From the NCBI RefSeq assembly GCF_030272615.1, contig NC_081413.1:720950367-721014366 (forward strand): DNA of 64,000 bases, in the 5' to 3' direction. The stretch is from Cryptomeria japonica. Its lineage: Eukaryota > Streptophyta > Pinopsida > Cupressales > Cupressaceae. The first letter of the stretch is position 1, and every line of letters starts with the position of its first letter. A model generated the notes under the pieces. It worked only from the letters and a program-made list of their open reading frames with translations, was not told the DNA's origin and made no database searches. The position numbers and the translations under genes are program-made. Of the stretch, positions 1-11,495 are shown piece after piece.

Positions 1-1109
1 AAAATGATATGTAACTAATTGTTTTTGGAGCATCCTCATTCTGCATTTGTCATCTGATATAACCACATGTTATTTGCTTTTGATATATGTATCATCATTG
101 AGCATGGATTGATTTTTGGATATGTTGAAAATTTATACAAGAATAATGGTATAATTGAACCATGATAACCTAAGAAAAATTTACATGATGTTTGATTTTG
201 CAAGATAGCACAAGCGTCAAGGTATAATTGAACCAGGATGACCAGAGTGCAGGTTGCATATAAACAGACAAGATTAAACCATTTGTATGTGTAAAGTGGA
301 ATCATGTCTTCAATGATATATTGTGAATCACATCTTGAGACAAATATCTACATAGTACAAATGATCGCCTCACAGACAAAAGACTAAGAAAATATTGGAG
401 TTTCTCGATGTTCTCTAGCTTGGAAGCATTGTTGAGAAAATTTAGAGAATCTAATCATTCAAAAAGTTTTAAATGCAAGAATAGTCAAGATTTTATGCAA
501 AATGCAACATTTGGTACTTTAGAAAATCATCCATCGTATTTCTCTTGTGAATCTTTTATCGATCGATGTTTTGATTTGGGTTTGTGTAAGTTTTTGTTTG
601 TTGGATATGATGCTCTGAGTTTTGCAAATAGTCTTGATGGTTTGAACATGCTTGTAAGTTTTGATGATTATTGTCTCTAGCTAAGTGTACCTCTCGATGC
701 GGGTATGTACAGTGATTACCAAGCCATGGTAAAGTGTGGTGAAAGGATAGATGGATAAATCAGGATAGTGACTACACTAAGTATGTCCTGAATGGATATT
801 TGCAAAGTGTTGGGCGATGGCTAATAATATTTTACTGTGGAGATAAGGATATGGATATAGATAAAGGAGTTGTCCTTTCACAATAGCACCTGTTACCAGG
901 TTTTCACCAGTTGCTTTTATTGTACCTTTTTATTTGCTTTTCCTTGATTTTTTTTAATTGTTTTTTACTTTTTCCGTGCATTAGACTACTCAAGTGTAGT
1001 ATTTCTTCAGATGAATGTTGTTAGTTGGTTCATTGAGCACATCTCCTTCTGAAGTGGTTAGCTGATAAGCACCTGATCCATAGACTGATATGATGACATA
1101 GGGACCTAA
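1..1109 (-). other. Tat-1 region downstream of integrase, no gene seen
   Basis: This stretch follows the integrase C-terminus of Tat-1. It resembles the matching part of Tat-2 near 19560-19680, sharing a phrase around 'ttttcacca' (about 890-915). A 90-codon plus-strand ORF at 408-680 matches nothing I recognise. By analogy with Tat-2 and Tat-3, an antisense PMD gene would be expected further left, outside the window. No LTR or polypurine tract is visible here. Confidence 0.5.
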
Positions 1110-2150
1110 CTAGTTAGGTTCAACTTTCCCTTTCTTTTCTCGATCTTGTTGATTTCTTGGATTTTCCTTGAGGACTAGGTCACCAACTTTGAAATTTCGA
1201 GAAATGACCTTGTGATTGTAGCTTTTGCACATGCGTTGCTGATATGCTTTGAGATGAGTGTAAGCATGTCGATGTCTTTCATCTAATAGTTCCAATTCTT
1301 GTAGTTGGTTGACTTGATACTCTTCATCTGGGATTAAGCCTTTTAGAGAGACTCTGAGAGATGGAATTTCTACCTCTAGTGGTAAAATAGCTTTTGATCC
1401 ATAGACCAATGAGAAAGGTGTTGCACCTGTAGGTGTGTAGATGCTAGTTCTATATGCCCAAAGTGTTGGATTGAGTTGTACATGCCAATCTTTGCCTACA
1501 TCATTCATTGTTTTCTTTAGGATTTTCAGTATTGTCTTGTTGGATGCTTTTGCTTGACCATTCCCCTGTGGGTAGTATGGTTTAGAAAACCGATGTTGTA
1601 TTTTGAATTATTCACATAGTTCTTAGACATCTTGGTTTTTGAAAGGTTGTCCATTATCGGTGATGATGGAGCTTGGAATACCATATCTGCAGATTAGATA
1701 GTTTAGGATAAAAGAGGCAACTTGTTTTCTAGACACTATGGTCATGGGGACCGCTTCTATCCACTCGGTAAAGTATTTTGTTGTAGTTATAATGAACTTG
1801 TGTCCATGTGAAGATGAAGGATGAATTTTGTCAACCAAGTTGAGTCCCCACTGACAAAAGGGCCAGGATGTTGTAAATGGTTGCAGTTCTTGTGCTGGTG
1901 CATGTATCAGATTGCCATGGATCTGGCATTTAGGACACTTTTTTCCAAAATGATAAGAATCTTTTTCCATTGTCGGCCAGTAATATCCCATTCTTAGAAG
2001 CTTTTTAGCAAGAGTAGTCCCACTTGAATGTGTGCCACAGATACCTTCGTGAAGTTCATGTAAAGCAGAATTAGATTTGTTACGATCAAGGCAACGAAGA
2101 AGAGTACCATCTAGACCTCAATGATACAAAGTATCAACAATAAGGGTATA
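1110..2150 (-). pseudogene. Tat-1 integrase, decayed
   Basis: Integrase joins element DNA to the host chromosome. Visible parts are the zinc-binding CX2C half (KKCPKCQIHG), the catalytic core and the C-terminal region with VGDLVLKENPRN. Two of the three catalytic acids are changed. The first Asp, usually in GLDLIG, is Asn in GLNLVD. The Glu of the NGQAE motif reads Lys (NGQAKAS, about 1560). The second Asp (ITDNGQ) remains. Both changes fit G-to-A transitions. Several stops break the frame (around 1509-1622 and at 1992-2186). The sequence continues from the RNase H in the same frame. Confidence 0.88.
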
Positions 2151-2186
2151 ATGGGCGGCTTGTCGAATAAAGTTACATTTTTTGTT

Positions 2187-3296
2187 TTAGGATTGGTCAA
2201 TGGGTAGAATATTGTTCTTTAGATAATCATATATTGGTCCATACAAAGGGGAATCCAAACTAGTCAAGGTATAGACAACATGGGATTCAGAGTGATCATA
2301 GGCTAGGGAGAACAGTTGCTCTACTAGAAACTCGTAACGAATTTGTTGTTTTGGAATCTGTAGTAATAAAGCGATAGTAGCCATTGCATCAGCTACTTTT
2401 TTGTTCAACCTTGGTATTTGCTTGAAGGTGATGTGTACAAAATACTGTTTGAAGTCATCCACCATTCATTTGTAGGGTAGTAGCTTGTCATCTTTTGTTT
2501 GATAGTCCTTGTTGATTTGATTGACGACTAGTTGTGAATCTTTGTAGACCATTAACTTTGTGCTTTTCCATTCTACAGCCATTTTGATGCCTATAACCAA
2601 TGCCTCATATTCAACCATGTTATTTGTGCATGGAAACATCAATCTATATGATCTTGGCATAGTGTGTCCTTCAGGAGTGATGAAGAGAATGCCAGCACCT
2701 GAACCATGTTGTGTGTAGGATCTGTCAAAGTATAGGGTCCATTGCTTGGTAGAAATAGCAAGAACGTCTTTGTCTAGAAATTCAATCTCCATAGTTTGTT
2801 TTCCTAGTAGTGGTGCTTTAGCTAGTTGATCTGCAATTGCTTGTCCTTTGATAGCTCTTTGTTTTGTGTATTGGATATCAAATTCACTGAGAATCATGAC
2901 CCATTTAGCCAACCGGTCTGTAAGAGCTACCTTGCTGAGTAGATATTTGAGAGGATCAATTTTTGCCACTAGCTTAATTGTGTGTGCTAGCATATAATGT
3001 TAGAACTTTTGAGAAGTGAAGACTACTATTAGACAAGCCTTTTCAATGAATGTATAGTTGAGTTCATAGCCATTCAATGTCCTGCTGATGTAGTATATGG
3101 CTCGTTCCTTTCCTTGTTGATCTTCTTGTACCAATAGTGCCCCCAGTGATATATCTGTTGTTGAAATGTATAAAATGAGTGGCTTTCCTTCTATTGGTGG
3201 TACTAGAACTGGTGGGTTTATTAGATAGTGTTTGATTTGATAAAAATGTTTTGCACACTTGGCTTCCCATCTGAAAGGTACATTCTTATGTAGCAA
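2187..3296 (-). pseudogene. Tat-1 RNase H pair (Ty3-type plus second archaeal-type), decayed
   Basis: The first domain (about 3296-2820) has the Ty3 RNase H signature GALLVQEDQQGKERAIYYISRT and continues to LAKWVMILSEFDIQYTKQRA. The second domain (about 2760-2466) contains WTLYFDRSYTQHGSGAG and TNNMVEYEALVIG, where the usual FDGS reads FDRS. The tandem arrangement is the recognised hallmark of Tat/Ogre-type elements. In-frame stops separate the segments at 2997, 2466 and 2187. The region would degrade the RNA strand during reverse transcription and trim the polypurine tract. It is not functional here. Confidence 0.85.
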
Positions 3297-3299
3297 GTG

Positions 3300-4208
3300 A
3301 TTGAATGGTAGACTTTTATCAGCTAGTTGAGTGATGAATCGCCTGATTGATTGAAGTCATCCTTGTAGAGAGTGGAGTTGACTGATATTCTTTGGTGGTG
3401 GCATCTCCATAATGGCTTGTACCTTTGCTGGATCCACTTCAATACCTTTAGCTGAGACTATGTAGCCTAGTTACTTGCCTGATGTAACCCCGAAGACACA
3501 CTTCTTAGGGTTGAGTCTGATTTGGAATTTTTCCAATTGATCAAAAATATTTGTTAGGATGCTAAGGTGTTCTGCTCCGGTGAAGGATTTAGCTAGTAAA
3601 TCATCCACATAGTCTTCCATGAAGGTATGCATCATGTCATGAAAGATTGTTGTCATTGCTCATTGATAAGTAGCTCCTGCATTCTTTAAGCCAAAAAGCA
3701 TAACATTCCAATAGTACGTTCCCCAAGGATAGGTAAACATTGTTCGATCTTGATCCTCTGGGGCTATTTTAATTTGATTATAGCCTCAAAAACCATCCAT
3801 TAGTGAGAGCATTGCATGGCCCGCTATGAGGTCTACAATTATGCTGATACTGGGCAAAGGAAAGTCATCCTTTAGACAGGCTTTGTTGACATCTCTGAAA
3901 TCAGTGCAGATTCTGATATTGCCATCTGGTTTTGATACTGGTACTATGTTGGAAATCCATTCTGCATAGTCGATGGGTCGAATGAATCTGACATATAATA
4001 GTTTCTTTAGTTCAGTCTTGACCATGAGTGCCACCTGTGGATTCATCTTTCGTAGTTTCTGCTTGACTGGCTTAACTCCTGGAGAGATGGACAAGTGATG
4101 CATGATTAAGTGTGGATCAATTCTAGGCATATCTATGTATGACCAAGCAAAGTTAATTTTCTTTTCCTTAAAAAAAATGATAAATGTTGATCTTTCTTCC
4201 TCTGTCAA
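3300..4208 (-). pseudogene. Tat-1 reverse transcriptase, decayed
   Basis: The N-terminal part (4208-3786) carries WISNIVPVSKPDGNIRIC and DFRDVNKACLKDDFPLP, typical of plant Ty3/gypsy RT. The catalytic YVDD box is at about 3600 (EDYVDDLLAKS), followed by NPKKCVFGV. Stops interrupt at about 3786, 3657 and 3471, all in the same frame as the RNase H. The domain would copy element RNA into DNA in virus-like particles. The three stops rule out a working enzyme unless they are suppressed. Confidence 0.9.
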
Positions 4209-4211
4209 AGA

Positions 4212-5628
4212 TTATGCTAGGTGTATGTTTTTGGTTGCTTCTGTAGTACCAATGTTGATTGATTGAGTGGACTCAATCAATATGGGTGATCGCTCATGAA
4301 AATGTTCAGGAAGAGTGTCAAGTCTCCCATCTTTAGGTGCCTTATAAAGGTTTTCACCCTTAGATGCATCCTTTATTTTTACTTTTTTGTGATCTAGAGC
4401 TACCATTGATTGGTTTTCATCATCGAATCTTTTATTTGGTTCATTTTTGTGACTGAGAGACTTGGCACTCCCTTGGTTGCAGACATCGTTATCATGTTCA
4501 CTGGTAGAGCCTGTTTCCAAGTTAATGGTGTATAGGTAGTGGATAATAGATTCATCGTCTGGGAAAATTGGTATATCATGTATTTCAGATTCATCCCAAT
4601 CAATGAGGTCAAGAAAGATAAGTGGTAAGGAATCATTTGGTGGATCAAGTTCTGCTACTGTAAGTGTCAAGACAGAGGTTTCATCGTGATTGGTTCGGGT
4701 GCTAAAGAAATTCAAGATTCCGTCGAGGTCTTCGATGGTATCATCCTCCATATAGACTTGTTCATAATGTTTTTGCTCTCTTTCCTTAGCGTCATAGATA
4801 TTCTGTGGTCCAAATTCAGGTAGTCTAATTTCTGCATTATGCTCTTCTTGAGAAAGGGATATGGAACTAGTATTGTCAGTGGTATCTCCAGTAGCATTTG
4901 AGCAGCTACCCCATTCATATTCATTGGAATCGGTCTCAGAGTTATCATCCTAGATATTTTCAGTGTTGTAAATAGGTATGTTGTATGGTGAAAATAGATC
5001 TTTGATGATTGATACTAGTTTTTTCTGATTCTGCATCAAATCCTGCTTCTACCTTTTGTACTTGCTCATATACTGTTCCTCCTTGGGGAGGAATAATGAT
5101 ATCAGGAGGTAGTTCTACTTTTTTAGATATTGGTGCTTGAATATGAGCTATTGCTACAGATATGGCCTTCTTGTGAATGAGGAGTTTCTCCTGATGTTGC
5201 TTTTGTTCTTTACGTTCATGGTCCTTGCAGATTGTTTTGGCTAACTCAAATAGTGCTTCCTGCTAGGATTCTTCTTTGTACTTCTTCTTTGCTTTCCATT
5301 AAGGTTTTGGATTCATGCATGGTATCTTTCTTAGTAGGAAAGTGAGTTTACAACCCAATCCTATTTTGTCTCTACTAAGCTGTGAAGGAAGGTCTATTGG
5401 TTCAGTGACTCCTTTGCGTTTTCCAATAGGTCCTTTACCATTATATCCCATTTGTTTCATGATTAAGTAGCCCTTTCTATATAGGTGTGTTGGTAGAACT
5501 ATGTCCAGAGCAACTGCTCTGTTATCTTCTTCCTCATCTTTGTATAACCAGCTAAGGATGTCCTTTTCCTCTGATTCATGTGCTAGAGTGCCAAGTTGGA
5601 TGAAGGTACCATCAAATTTGGTGATGGA
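4212..5628 (-). pseudogene. Tat-1 linker between protease and RT, including G-patch
   Basis: An acidic, low-similarity linker (4751-4212) sits between the G-patch and RT. It has a counterpart of the same style in Tat-2 (21642-21103), including the shared phrase APKDGRLDTLPE/APKDGRLDILPA. The upstream half (5628-5290) is in the protease frame and the downstream half is in the pol frame, so at least one frameshift lies between about 5290 and 4950. The function of the linker is unknown. Confidence 0.7.
5350..5490 (-). other. G-patch domain in Tat-1
   Basis: The minus-strand translation contains KQMGYNGKGPIGKRKGVTEP and ends in KIGLG. This is the glycine pattern of a G-patch (hydrophobic-x-x-hG-x-x-G-x-G-hG, then ...GhG). 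It sits between protease and RT, as in Tat-2 and Tat-3. G-patches bind RNA or activate DEAH helicases in cellular proteins, and betaretroviruses carry one at the end of their protease. Its role in this plant element is inferred only. Confidence 0.7.
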
Positions 5629-5976
5629 CTAAGTTACCTGATGTGTTGATGTTGTAGGTAATCCATGAGATCTAGGTGATGTTGGTAAGTTAACCAAACA
5701 CATGGGTTCCAAAGAGTATTCCCCCATGCCTTGTTCTCTGATTTGCATTTTCTGCTTGAATTCTCTAGGTAATGATTTAGACTTTGCCTTCTGTAGATTT
5801 GATGTTGAGGATTTCTGTTTTTCCCTATTATGGGGAACCAAACTATCCCAGGCTTCCCCCATTGCATTACAATGTTGAAATGGATTGTGATCAACAGATA
5901 TAGAGACCTCTTGTCCATTATAGGGAAATTTGACACACTAGTGATACATAGAAGGCACTGCTTGCATTTCATGTAT

Positions 5977-6441
5977 CTAGGGTCGACCTAATAAAATATT
6001 GTATGTGAGGTCTATGTCTAAGACCTGGCACATAGTATCTCTTTGTATGGGGCCAACTTGAATTGGTAACAATATTGTCCCTTTAGAGAATCTTTCCTCA
6101 TCATCATATGCCTTTATAGTAATTTTTTTGCGTGGATCAATAGAATCCTCTAAGAAGCCTAATGCACGAATAAGTTTTAAGGTACATATATTAAGTCCAG
6201 CTCCTCCATCTATCAATACTCTTTTTACTCGGTGTTTACAGATGATAACTTCAATATGGAGAGGAGTGTTATGTGGATGACTTAAGGAAGTATTATCATG
6301 CTCTGAGAAGGTGAGATTATGAGGCCCTGTCATATGAGCGACCATGGCTTGGAATTTGTTAGCATCCAGATCTTGAGGTACATTGGTTCCCAACAGCGCT
6401 TGTTCCAATATGTCTTTGTGTTTTGGTGACAGTTTCAGCAA
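5977..6441 (-). pseudogene. Tat-1 aspartic protease region
   Basis: A retropepsin-like domain is seen with RVLIDGGAGLNICTLKLI. The catalytic D-T/S-G reads DGG, as is common in Tat-type elements. It continues with a flap-like GTILLPIQVGP and a second hydrophobic strand with YNILLGRP. It would cleave the gag-pol precursor. It is in frame with the preceding gag C-terminus (6930-6442), separated by one stop. Confidence 0.82.
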
Positions 6442-8597
6442 TTATAGTATAGATATTTGAGTAGGAGTTTTGCACAGTTGGCTGACTAAATCAGATTGGA
6501 TTTTTGGTGTAGTGTTTATTGTTGGTGTGTGGCCCTTCAAGACATATTTATGAGCTCTGGTTGTTACATTGACAGATTCATGATTATGCTGGTCTTGGAT
6601 TGTGATGATGTTTACATGATTGTCTTCAGCTGATATGTGATTGATGGTGTTATTGTAGATGTGATTGATACGAGCTCCACATGTATTGTGCGATGTTGAA
6701 GCTCCATCTTTGTTGTAGTTTGGAAGAGGATTTTTAAAGGCTCCATGGTCACCATTTGTCTTGAGACCATCCACTGTTAAATCACCTCTATCAATCATGT
6801 CTTGAACAATGTTTTTCAATCTCATGCAATCATTCATTTGATGCCCTTTGTTGCGATGAAAATCACAAAAGTGTGAGTCATTCCACCAAGGTGGTTTGAT
6901 TTGTGGTTCATAGTTGCTAATTGCAGGCAAAGAGATAATCTTTTTTGCCAGGAGTTCTCTGAATGCTGACTCTAGTGATTGTCCCAGTGGTGTGAAGACA
7001 CATTTTTGGAAATTGTTGGTATCGTCTCATGAATTGTTATTAGGTCCTCGATTTGTGGTTTTGTTTTGAGTATCATTGGTGTTGTTTGTGTTGGGTTGAC
7101 CTTGATTGGTATTCGGTGCGTATGTGTTAGCGTCCGGGTTAGCACCTTTGGGGTTCTTTGTAGCTTGAGGATTTCTTGATAATGCGAGCACTGGCTATTT
7201 GGATTTTGGATCATGTGATTCATTGCTGCCTTCATTTCCATTGTTTTTGTTTCGAGTCTAGAATCTAGATTTGTCTAAGTTGGTGTTATTTTGGTTATTG
7301 TAGTTTGATGAACCTGTTCCTTCTTTGAAGAATTTGAGTGTTCCTTTCTTAACACATGCTTCTTCTACTTGAATGTCATTTTCAATCAGTTTAGCGAAAG
7401 ACGGTATGCATTGGAGTTTGAGCCTGTAACTCATCTCACCATTCAAGTTGTCAATGAAAATTTCCATTTTCTCTTTTTCCAGAATATCTCAAGGATATCA
7501 TGAAACCATACGTCACCAAAGTTGAAGGAATACCATGAATGTTTCATTGTTTTTTTGTTTGGTATTACAGACGTCTAGCATGGTTATAGCATGTTGAATG
7601 TTATAGGAATATTGATTGATGAATTTGTTGACTAGTTCGTCAAATGATCTGATAGGAGGTGTGATTTTGGATAACCATTCCATTGTTTATCCTCCCAAAC
7701 TTCTTGGGAATAACCTCATTAGATAGGTGTCGTCATGAGCGAATTCAAGGCTCATGGTACAGAATTATCTAATGTGATCATGGGGATCACTTTTCCCATC
7801 GTACTTGTCAAATTTAGGTACATCTAAATTCGAAGGAGAAAGGGATCATGTGCAATCTTTTGTCAAATGGATAAGGATAAATTTCATTTAGTGAATACCA
7901 TATTGTTGTCCCTTGTTGCATATCTTGCATTTGTCTTTGTAACATTTGCATTTGTTGAGTAAGGGCAACCAAAGGTGCATTGTTTTGCTGAGGGAAGAGT
8001 TCTTCCCTCACATTAATTCTGGGTTGAAATGGTGTATGGAATGGTATATTATGCTTGGGGATGTGTTGTTCAGGAATTTCTTGCTCAGGGTCACGTGCTT
8101 CTTCTTCTCTTTGTCTCTCTTGATATTTGTAATTTTGAGATCTTGTTCAAAAAATGTCTAAGTCAAGGTCCTCAGGAATTTTAACTCATTTGCTTGTGAG
8201 CATGAGCAAGTATTTCTCTTTGTCATTTTCCATGAGTCTTTCTACGAGTTTTTGGAATGAAGCACTTTCTTGGCATTCCTGAAGAAGTTCCTCAAAAATT
8301 TCAGTATCCTCTAGATGTGGACCTTCAAAAGGATTTGATAACCTCTGATTCATACTGGATTTTGCTTGTACCTCACTTTGTTTGTTTTGTTGAGAGCAAG
8401 TGATAGGCATTTTAGTAGAAGCTTTCTGCGATAAAGGGGACAAAATCCTCTTCAATACGTTGCTCGGGGGTTGGTGGTGGTAATCTTGGGAAGTTATAAG
8501 TGATGAACTCATCGAGAAAGAATGCAGGATTGATCTTTCCTCCCCGGTTTATGATTTGACTGAATGCGGATTTTTGACAATATTCCCTAGTCTTCAA
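6442..8597 (-). pseudogene. Tat-1 gag, decayed
   Basis: Gag forms the particle core and binds element RNA. N-terminal fragments are at 8597-8186 and 8011-7814. The capsid-like Retrotrans_gag part lies near 7780-7258 (MEIFIDNLNGEMSYRLKLQ), and a zinc-binding motif CDFHRNKGHQMNDC lies near 6880. That motif is CX2HX4HX4C, with His in place of the second Cys, as is usual in Tat/Athila-type gag. Several frames are used, so there are multiple frameshifts and stops. The start at about 8600 is uncertain. Confidence 0.8.
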
Positions 8598-9262
8598 AGG
8601 CTCTTTGTCAAATTCGTTGGATTTGTTCTAGATATAAAGTTTGACGTGATGAAGAAATGTTTGATGAGATTTGAAGAGTTGACGATTGATGTATAAAAAT
8701 TTATTTCTTTTGACAAATTTGAAAAAACTTGGTTGTTGTTTCTTCAACGTGGTGTTACGATAAATATTCTTTCTTCTCGAAATATGGGGATTAGTCATGC
8801 ATAAGTGATTCAATGGTTTCCTTTGACTTGTTTTGGATTTATTTGATCTTGTTTTGAAAACTCAAGTTTTACTTTATCAAAGTGAAGGTTTAGATGCCCC
8901 CTCATGACAAAGCGTGTCAAATGATATGGGTAAAGTCTCTCGATATGAAAACTTGATTTGACAACCTGAGATTTTGAACAAGTGTTTTTGAGATATAATC
9001 CGTGAGATAATAAAGGACCTATTCGTCACTTGCGATGATGTTTTCTGATTTTGATAGGATAGATATGTTTATCATGAGATCAGTTTTGGATTCTGGACCA
9101 GTTTTGTTTTGACACAAAATTTACTCAAGAAATATTTTTTAAAGCTCTATTTTTTATACTCTTGTTTGACGAAAATGAAGCTAATGAAAGGATGTTTCCA
9201 AAAATGCTTTCTAAATTTTCAAAATTTCCACTATTTTGCCCCCTATTTTTCTGTGTTTGATC

Positions 9263-9638
9263 ACGCGCTAAAATAGAGACTAAATGCGCTACAGAAATTT
9301 CTTGATGCACTAGGGAAAAGACCCCATGCGCTAGGATACCCCGGTCTACGTGCTAATTGGTTGAAACTATTAAATTTTGTTTTCTATTTTTGCTTAAAAG
9401 ATCATGCACTAGCATGGGCCTTCCACGCGCTAACTGATAAACCTGATGCGGTAGAGATTGACTCCCACGCGCTAAGCTGATGCTTTGATGCACTAGACTA
9501 TTTTTTGGACCCGCTAACTATTTAACACTGTTTCTAAATTTTGGTAAAGCGCTACTATTAAAACTGGATGCACTAAAGTGAAGGTTTGATGCACTAAAAG
9601 ATGTATCACACGCACTAAGAAATTGCTCTTACGCGCTA
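9263..9638 (-). repeat. Tat-1 core/spacer array A (21-bp period)
   Basis: On the plus strand the core A(T/C)GCGCTA and close variants (GCACTA, GTGCTA) start at 9263, 9284, 9305, 9326, 9348, 9404, 9425, 9446, 9467, 9488, 9509, 9547, 9568, 9589, 9610 and 9631. Nearly all steps are exactly 21 bp; exceptions are one of 22 and two breaks of 56 and 38. The roughly 13 bp between cores are unrelated to each other, so this is not an ordinary tandem repeat. In the sense of the element the core reads TAGCGC(A/G)T. Confidence 0.9.
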
Positions 9639-11153
9639 GACTGCCCTGATATTTTCTTTTGTTTAGTTGTTTGCAAATTTTAAAATTTGTTTTGAGTTTT
9701 TCAGTACTGATAGATGATTTTCTGAAGTAATAAATGCAAACACAGCACCAAAGAGACAACCATTTTGCTTAATCTAACAACAAGTGTATGTTCTACGAGG
9801 ATGTGTTCAAATCCCCAATGTTTTAACAGGTTTGGATACAAATAAGACACTTTAGAAAGACTCTTTATTCAAGGGTCATAAATAATACCATAGCCCACTA
9901 GTCTCGATACTATGTTAGCTCAAACAGCTGTGTCATTTTTTTGCCTTTTGCCAGAAATTAACCCAAAGTGAATTGCTTCACAGTTGAGTAGTTATCTTGG
10001 GAGATATATGGTGAGTGATCTTGGGGGTGGATTCTTCCCCACCCTTGCACTATGATATTATAAATGTTTGGTTACTGACTTGGCTCAAGGTTTCTACTTC
10101 TAAGGTTCATAATCAGGCTTCCTATTCAGCCATCAGTGATAAACTCCCTTAGGAGGCTTCCCAACCTTTAGAACAAAGGCTTTACGTATCTCAAGGATAC
10201 TGGGGGAAGGCTATTCACTGCGCGCAACCGTTGAAAAGGACTTTTGTCACTTTCCACTTTTGATTATAGTGGGTTGGAACACTTAGCGTCAAAGTTGTTT
10301 CCCACTTAGGTCGTTCCCTTCACACCGGCCATAAATGGCTTTAAGAGTTGATTTCAACCCCTCAGAAAGGCGGGCCTACTAAAGGGTTTTATTTACTTGA
10401 AATACTGAAAGCATAAGAGTAGTCTAGCTTTTTGATCACCTAGTTAAGGGGAGAGCATATACCTTCTACTTTTGAGACAAGGCAAACAAAGTTGTTCTTT
10501 TTACCTTTCCAATTAGTGATTTTCTAAGACTTATATGGAGATGTTGCTCCATGAAAACATGGTGTTCTTTTTATTTCCTTTGAAGAAATGATTTTCTAGT
10601 TTATTGAAAATAAAAGGTCAACAAAGCAAAATTTCAATCTTGGTCAACAAAACAAAAGTGATGTGTGTTCAACAAAATAAAGCGATCAAAAGGGGAAGAA
10701 CTTCCCTCTTTGATTGTAACTGACTTTTGTGACCTATTGTGATTCTTTACTTTGCCCAAATTTTAAAAATGGATCCTTTTAGGCACCAAAGGATGGTGAC
10801 ATTCTTTTTAAGCCCTTTGAAAAATGAAAATTTGGCTAGTTCTTTTTAAAAGCCCAAATTAAGGATTTTCTTCCTAGAAAAGCAAGAAAAGATTTTGATT
10901 TGTGATTCGTTTTAGGTACCCAAATGAAATATGAGTTCAATTTTAAGAAAAAGAAGTTCAAATTTTAAACTAACTTAATGAAGTTAGTAAAAACTCTAAC
11001 TATCTTAATAGTCTTAAAACTAAGCTCCTATTTGCAATAAAATCATTAGAATCGTGCAAAATAACAAGCAAAAAATGTTAGATAACCAATGGACTTCAAC
11101 AAGTTTTTATCCTCGGTTATAGATATTATTTTTCTTGTCTCTGTCTGTCTATG

Positions 11154-11407
11154 ATGCACTACAGAACAAACTGTATGTGCTACAATATAACAGTGATGCG
11201 CTAAAAGATGGCAGATATGCGCTATACTATTTTCAGGATGCACTAGGATGGTTTTCGGATGCGCTACTATGTTTTTCTCCCGTGCCGAGACCTATAGGAA
11301 AATATTATTGGGATGATGCGCTAAGGTAAAGACTTTACGCACTACAAGATGGACCCAACGCGCTAAACAGTAAACGAGATGTGCTAGGGAATGTTTCCCA
11401 TGCGCTA
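11154..11407 (-). repeat. Tat-1 core/spacer array B (21-bp period)
   Basis: The same 8-bp core as array A starts at 11154, 11175, 11196, 11217, 11238, 11259, 11281 (weak), 11316, 11337, 11358, 11379 and 11400. Steps are 21 bp apart from one of 22 and one of 35. Spacers are again unrelated. It ends about 70 bp from the primer-binding site, so it lies at the very start of the element's untranslated leader. Confidence 0.9.
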
Positions 11408-11474
11408 ATTCTTGTTTCCTGTGGACCTGCAAAAGTGGTTAAATTCAAAAACCAATTTGATATATGGGGTCGGG

Positions 11475-11491
11475 CCCCACGGTGGGTGCCA
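11475..11491 (-). promoter_or_regulatory. Tat-1 primer-binding site
   Basis: On the minus strand, four bases downstream of the 5' LTR end, the sequence reads TGGCACCCACCGTGGGG. This is close to the TGGCGCCCACCGTGGGG form used by several plant gypsy elements. It would pair with the 3' end of a host tRNA to prime minus-strand DNA synthesis. Confidence 0.8.
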
Positions 11492-11495
11492 GAAA

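Larger units (their letters stand above)
8598..11474 (-). other. Tat-1 5' leader, non-coding
   Basis: About 2.9 kb lies between the primer-binding site and gag. It holds two arrays of an 8-bp core (9263-9638 and 11154-11407) and a middle part (9780-10960) with no ORF of note. Tat-2 also has a long leader (25362-27288) of similar style but with little obvious sequence match. Confidence 0.6.

Noticed and set aside
408-680. 90-codon plus-strand ORF as a gene
   Set aside because: No known domain, it lies in the non-coding 3' part of Tat-1, and its length is not unusual for chance in AT-rich DNA.
1-1080. 3' LTR of Tat-1 inside the window
   Set aside because: Nothing here matches 11496-12932 and no polypurine tract is seen. 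Tat-2 and Tat-3 have 3.8-4.8 kb between pol and the 3' LTR, so it is expected further left.
9263-9638. CRISPR-like array (short repeat, unique spacers)
   Set aside because: The core is only 8 bp and the spacers 13 bp, it lies in a plant retroelement leader, and no cas gene exists. The similarity to CRISPR is superficial.
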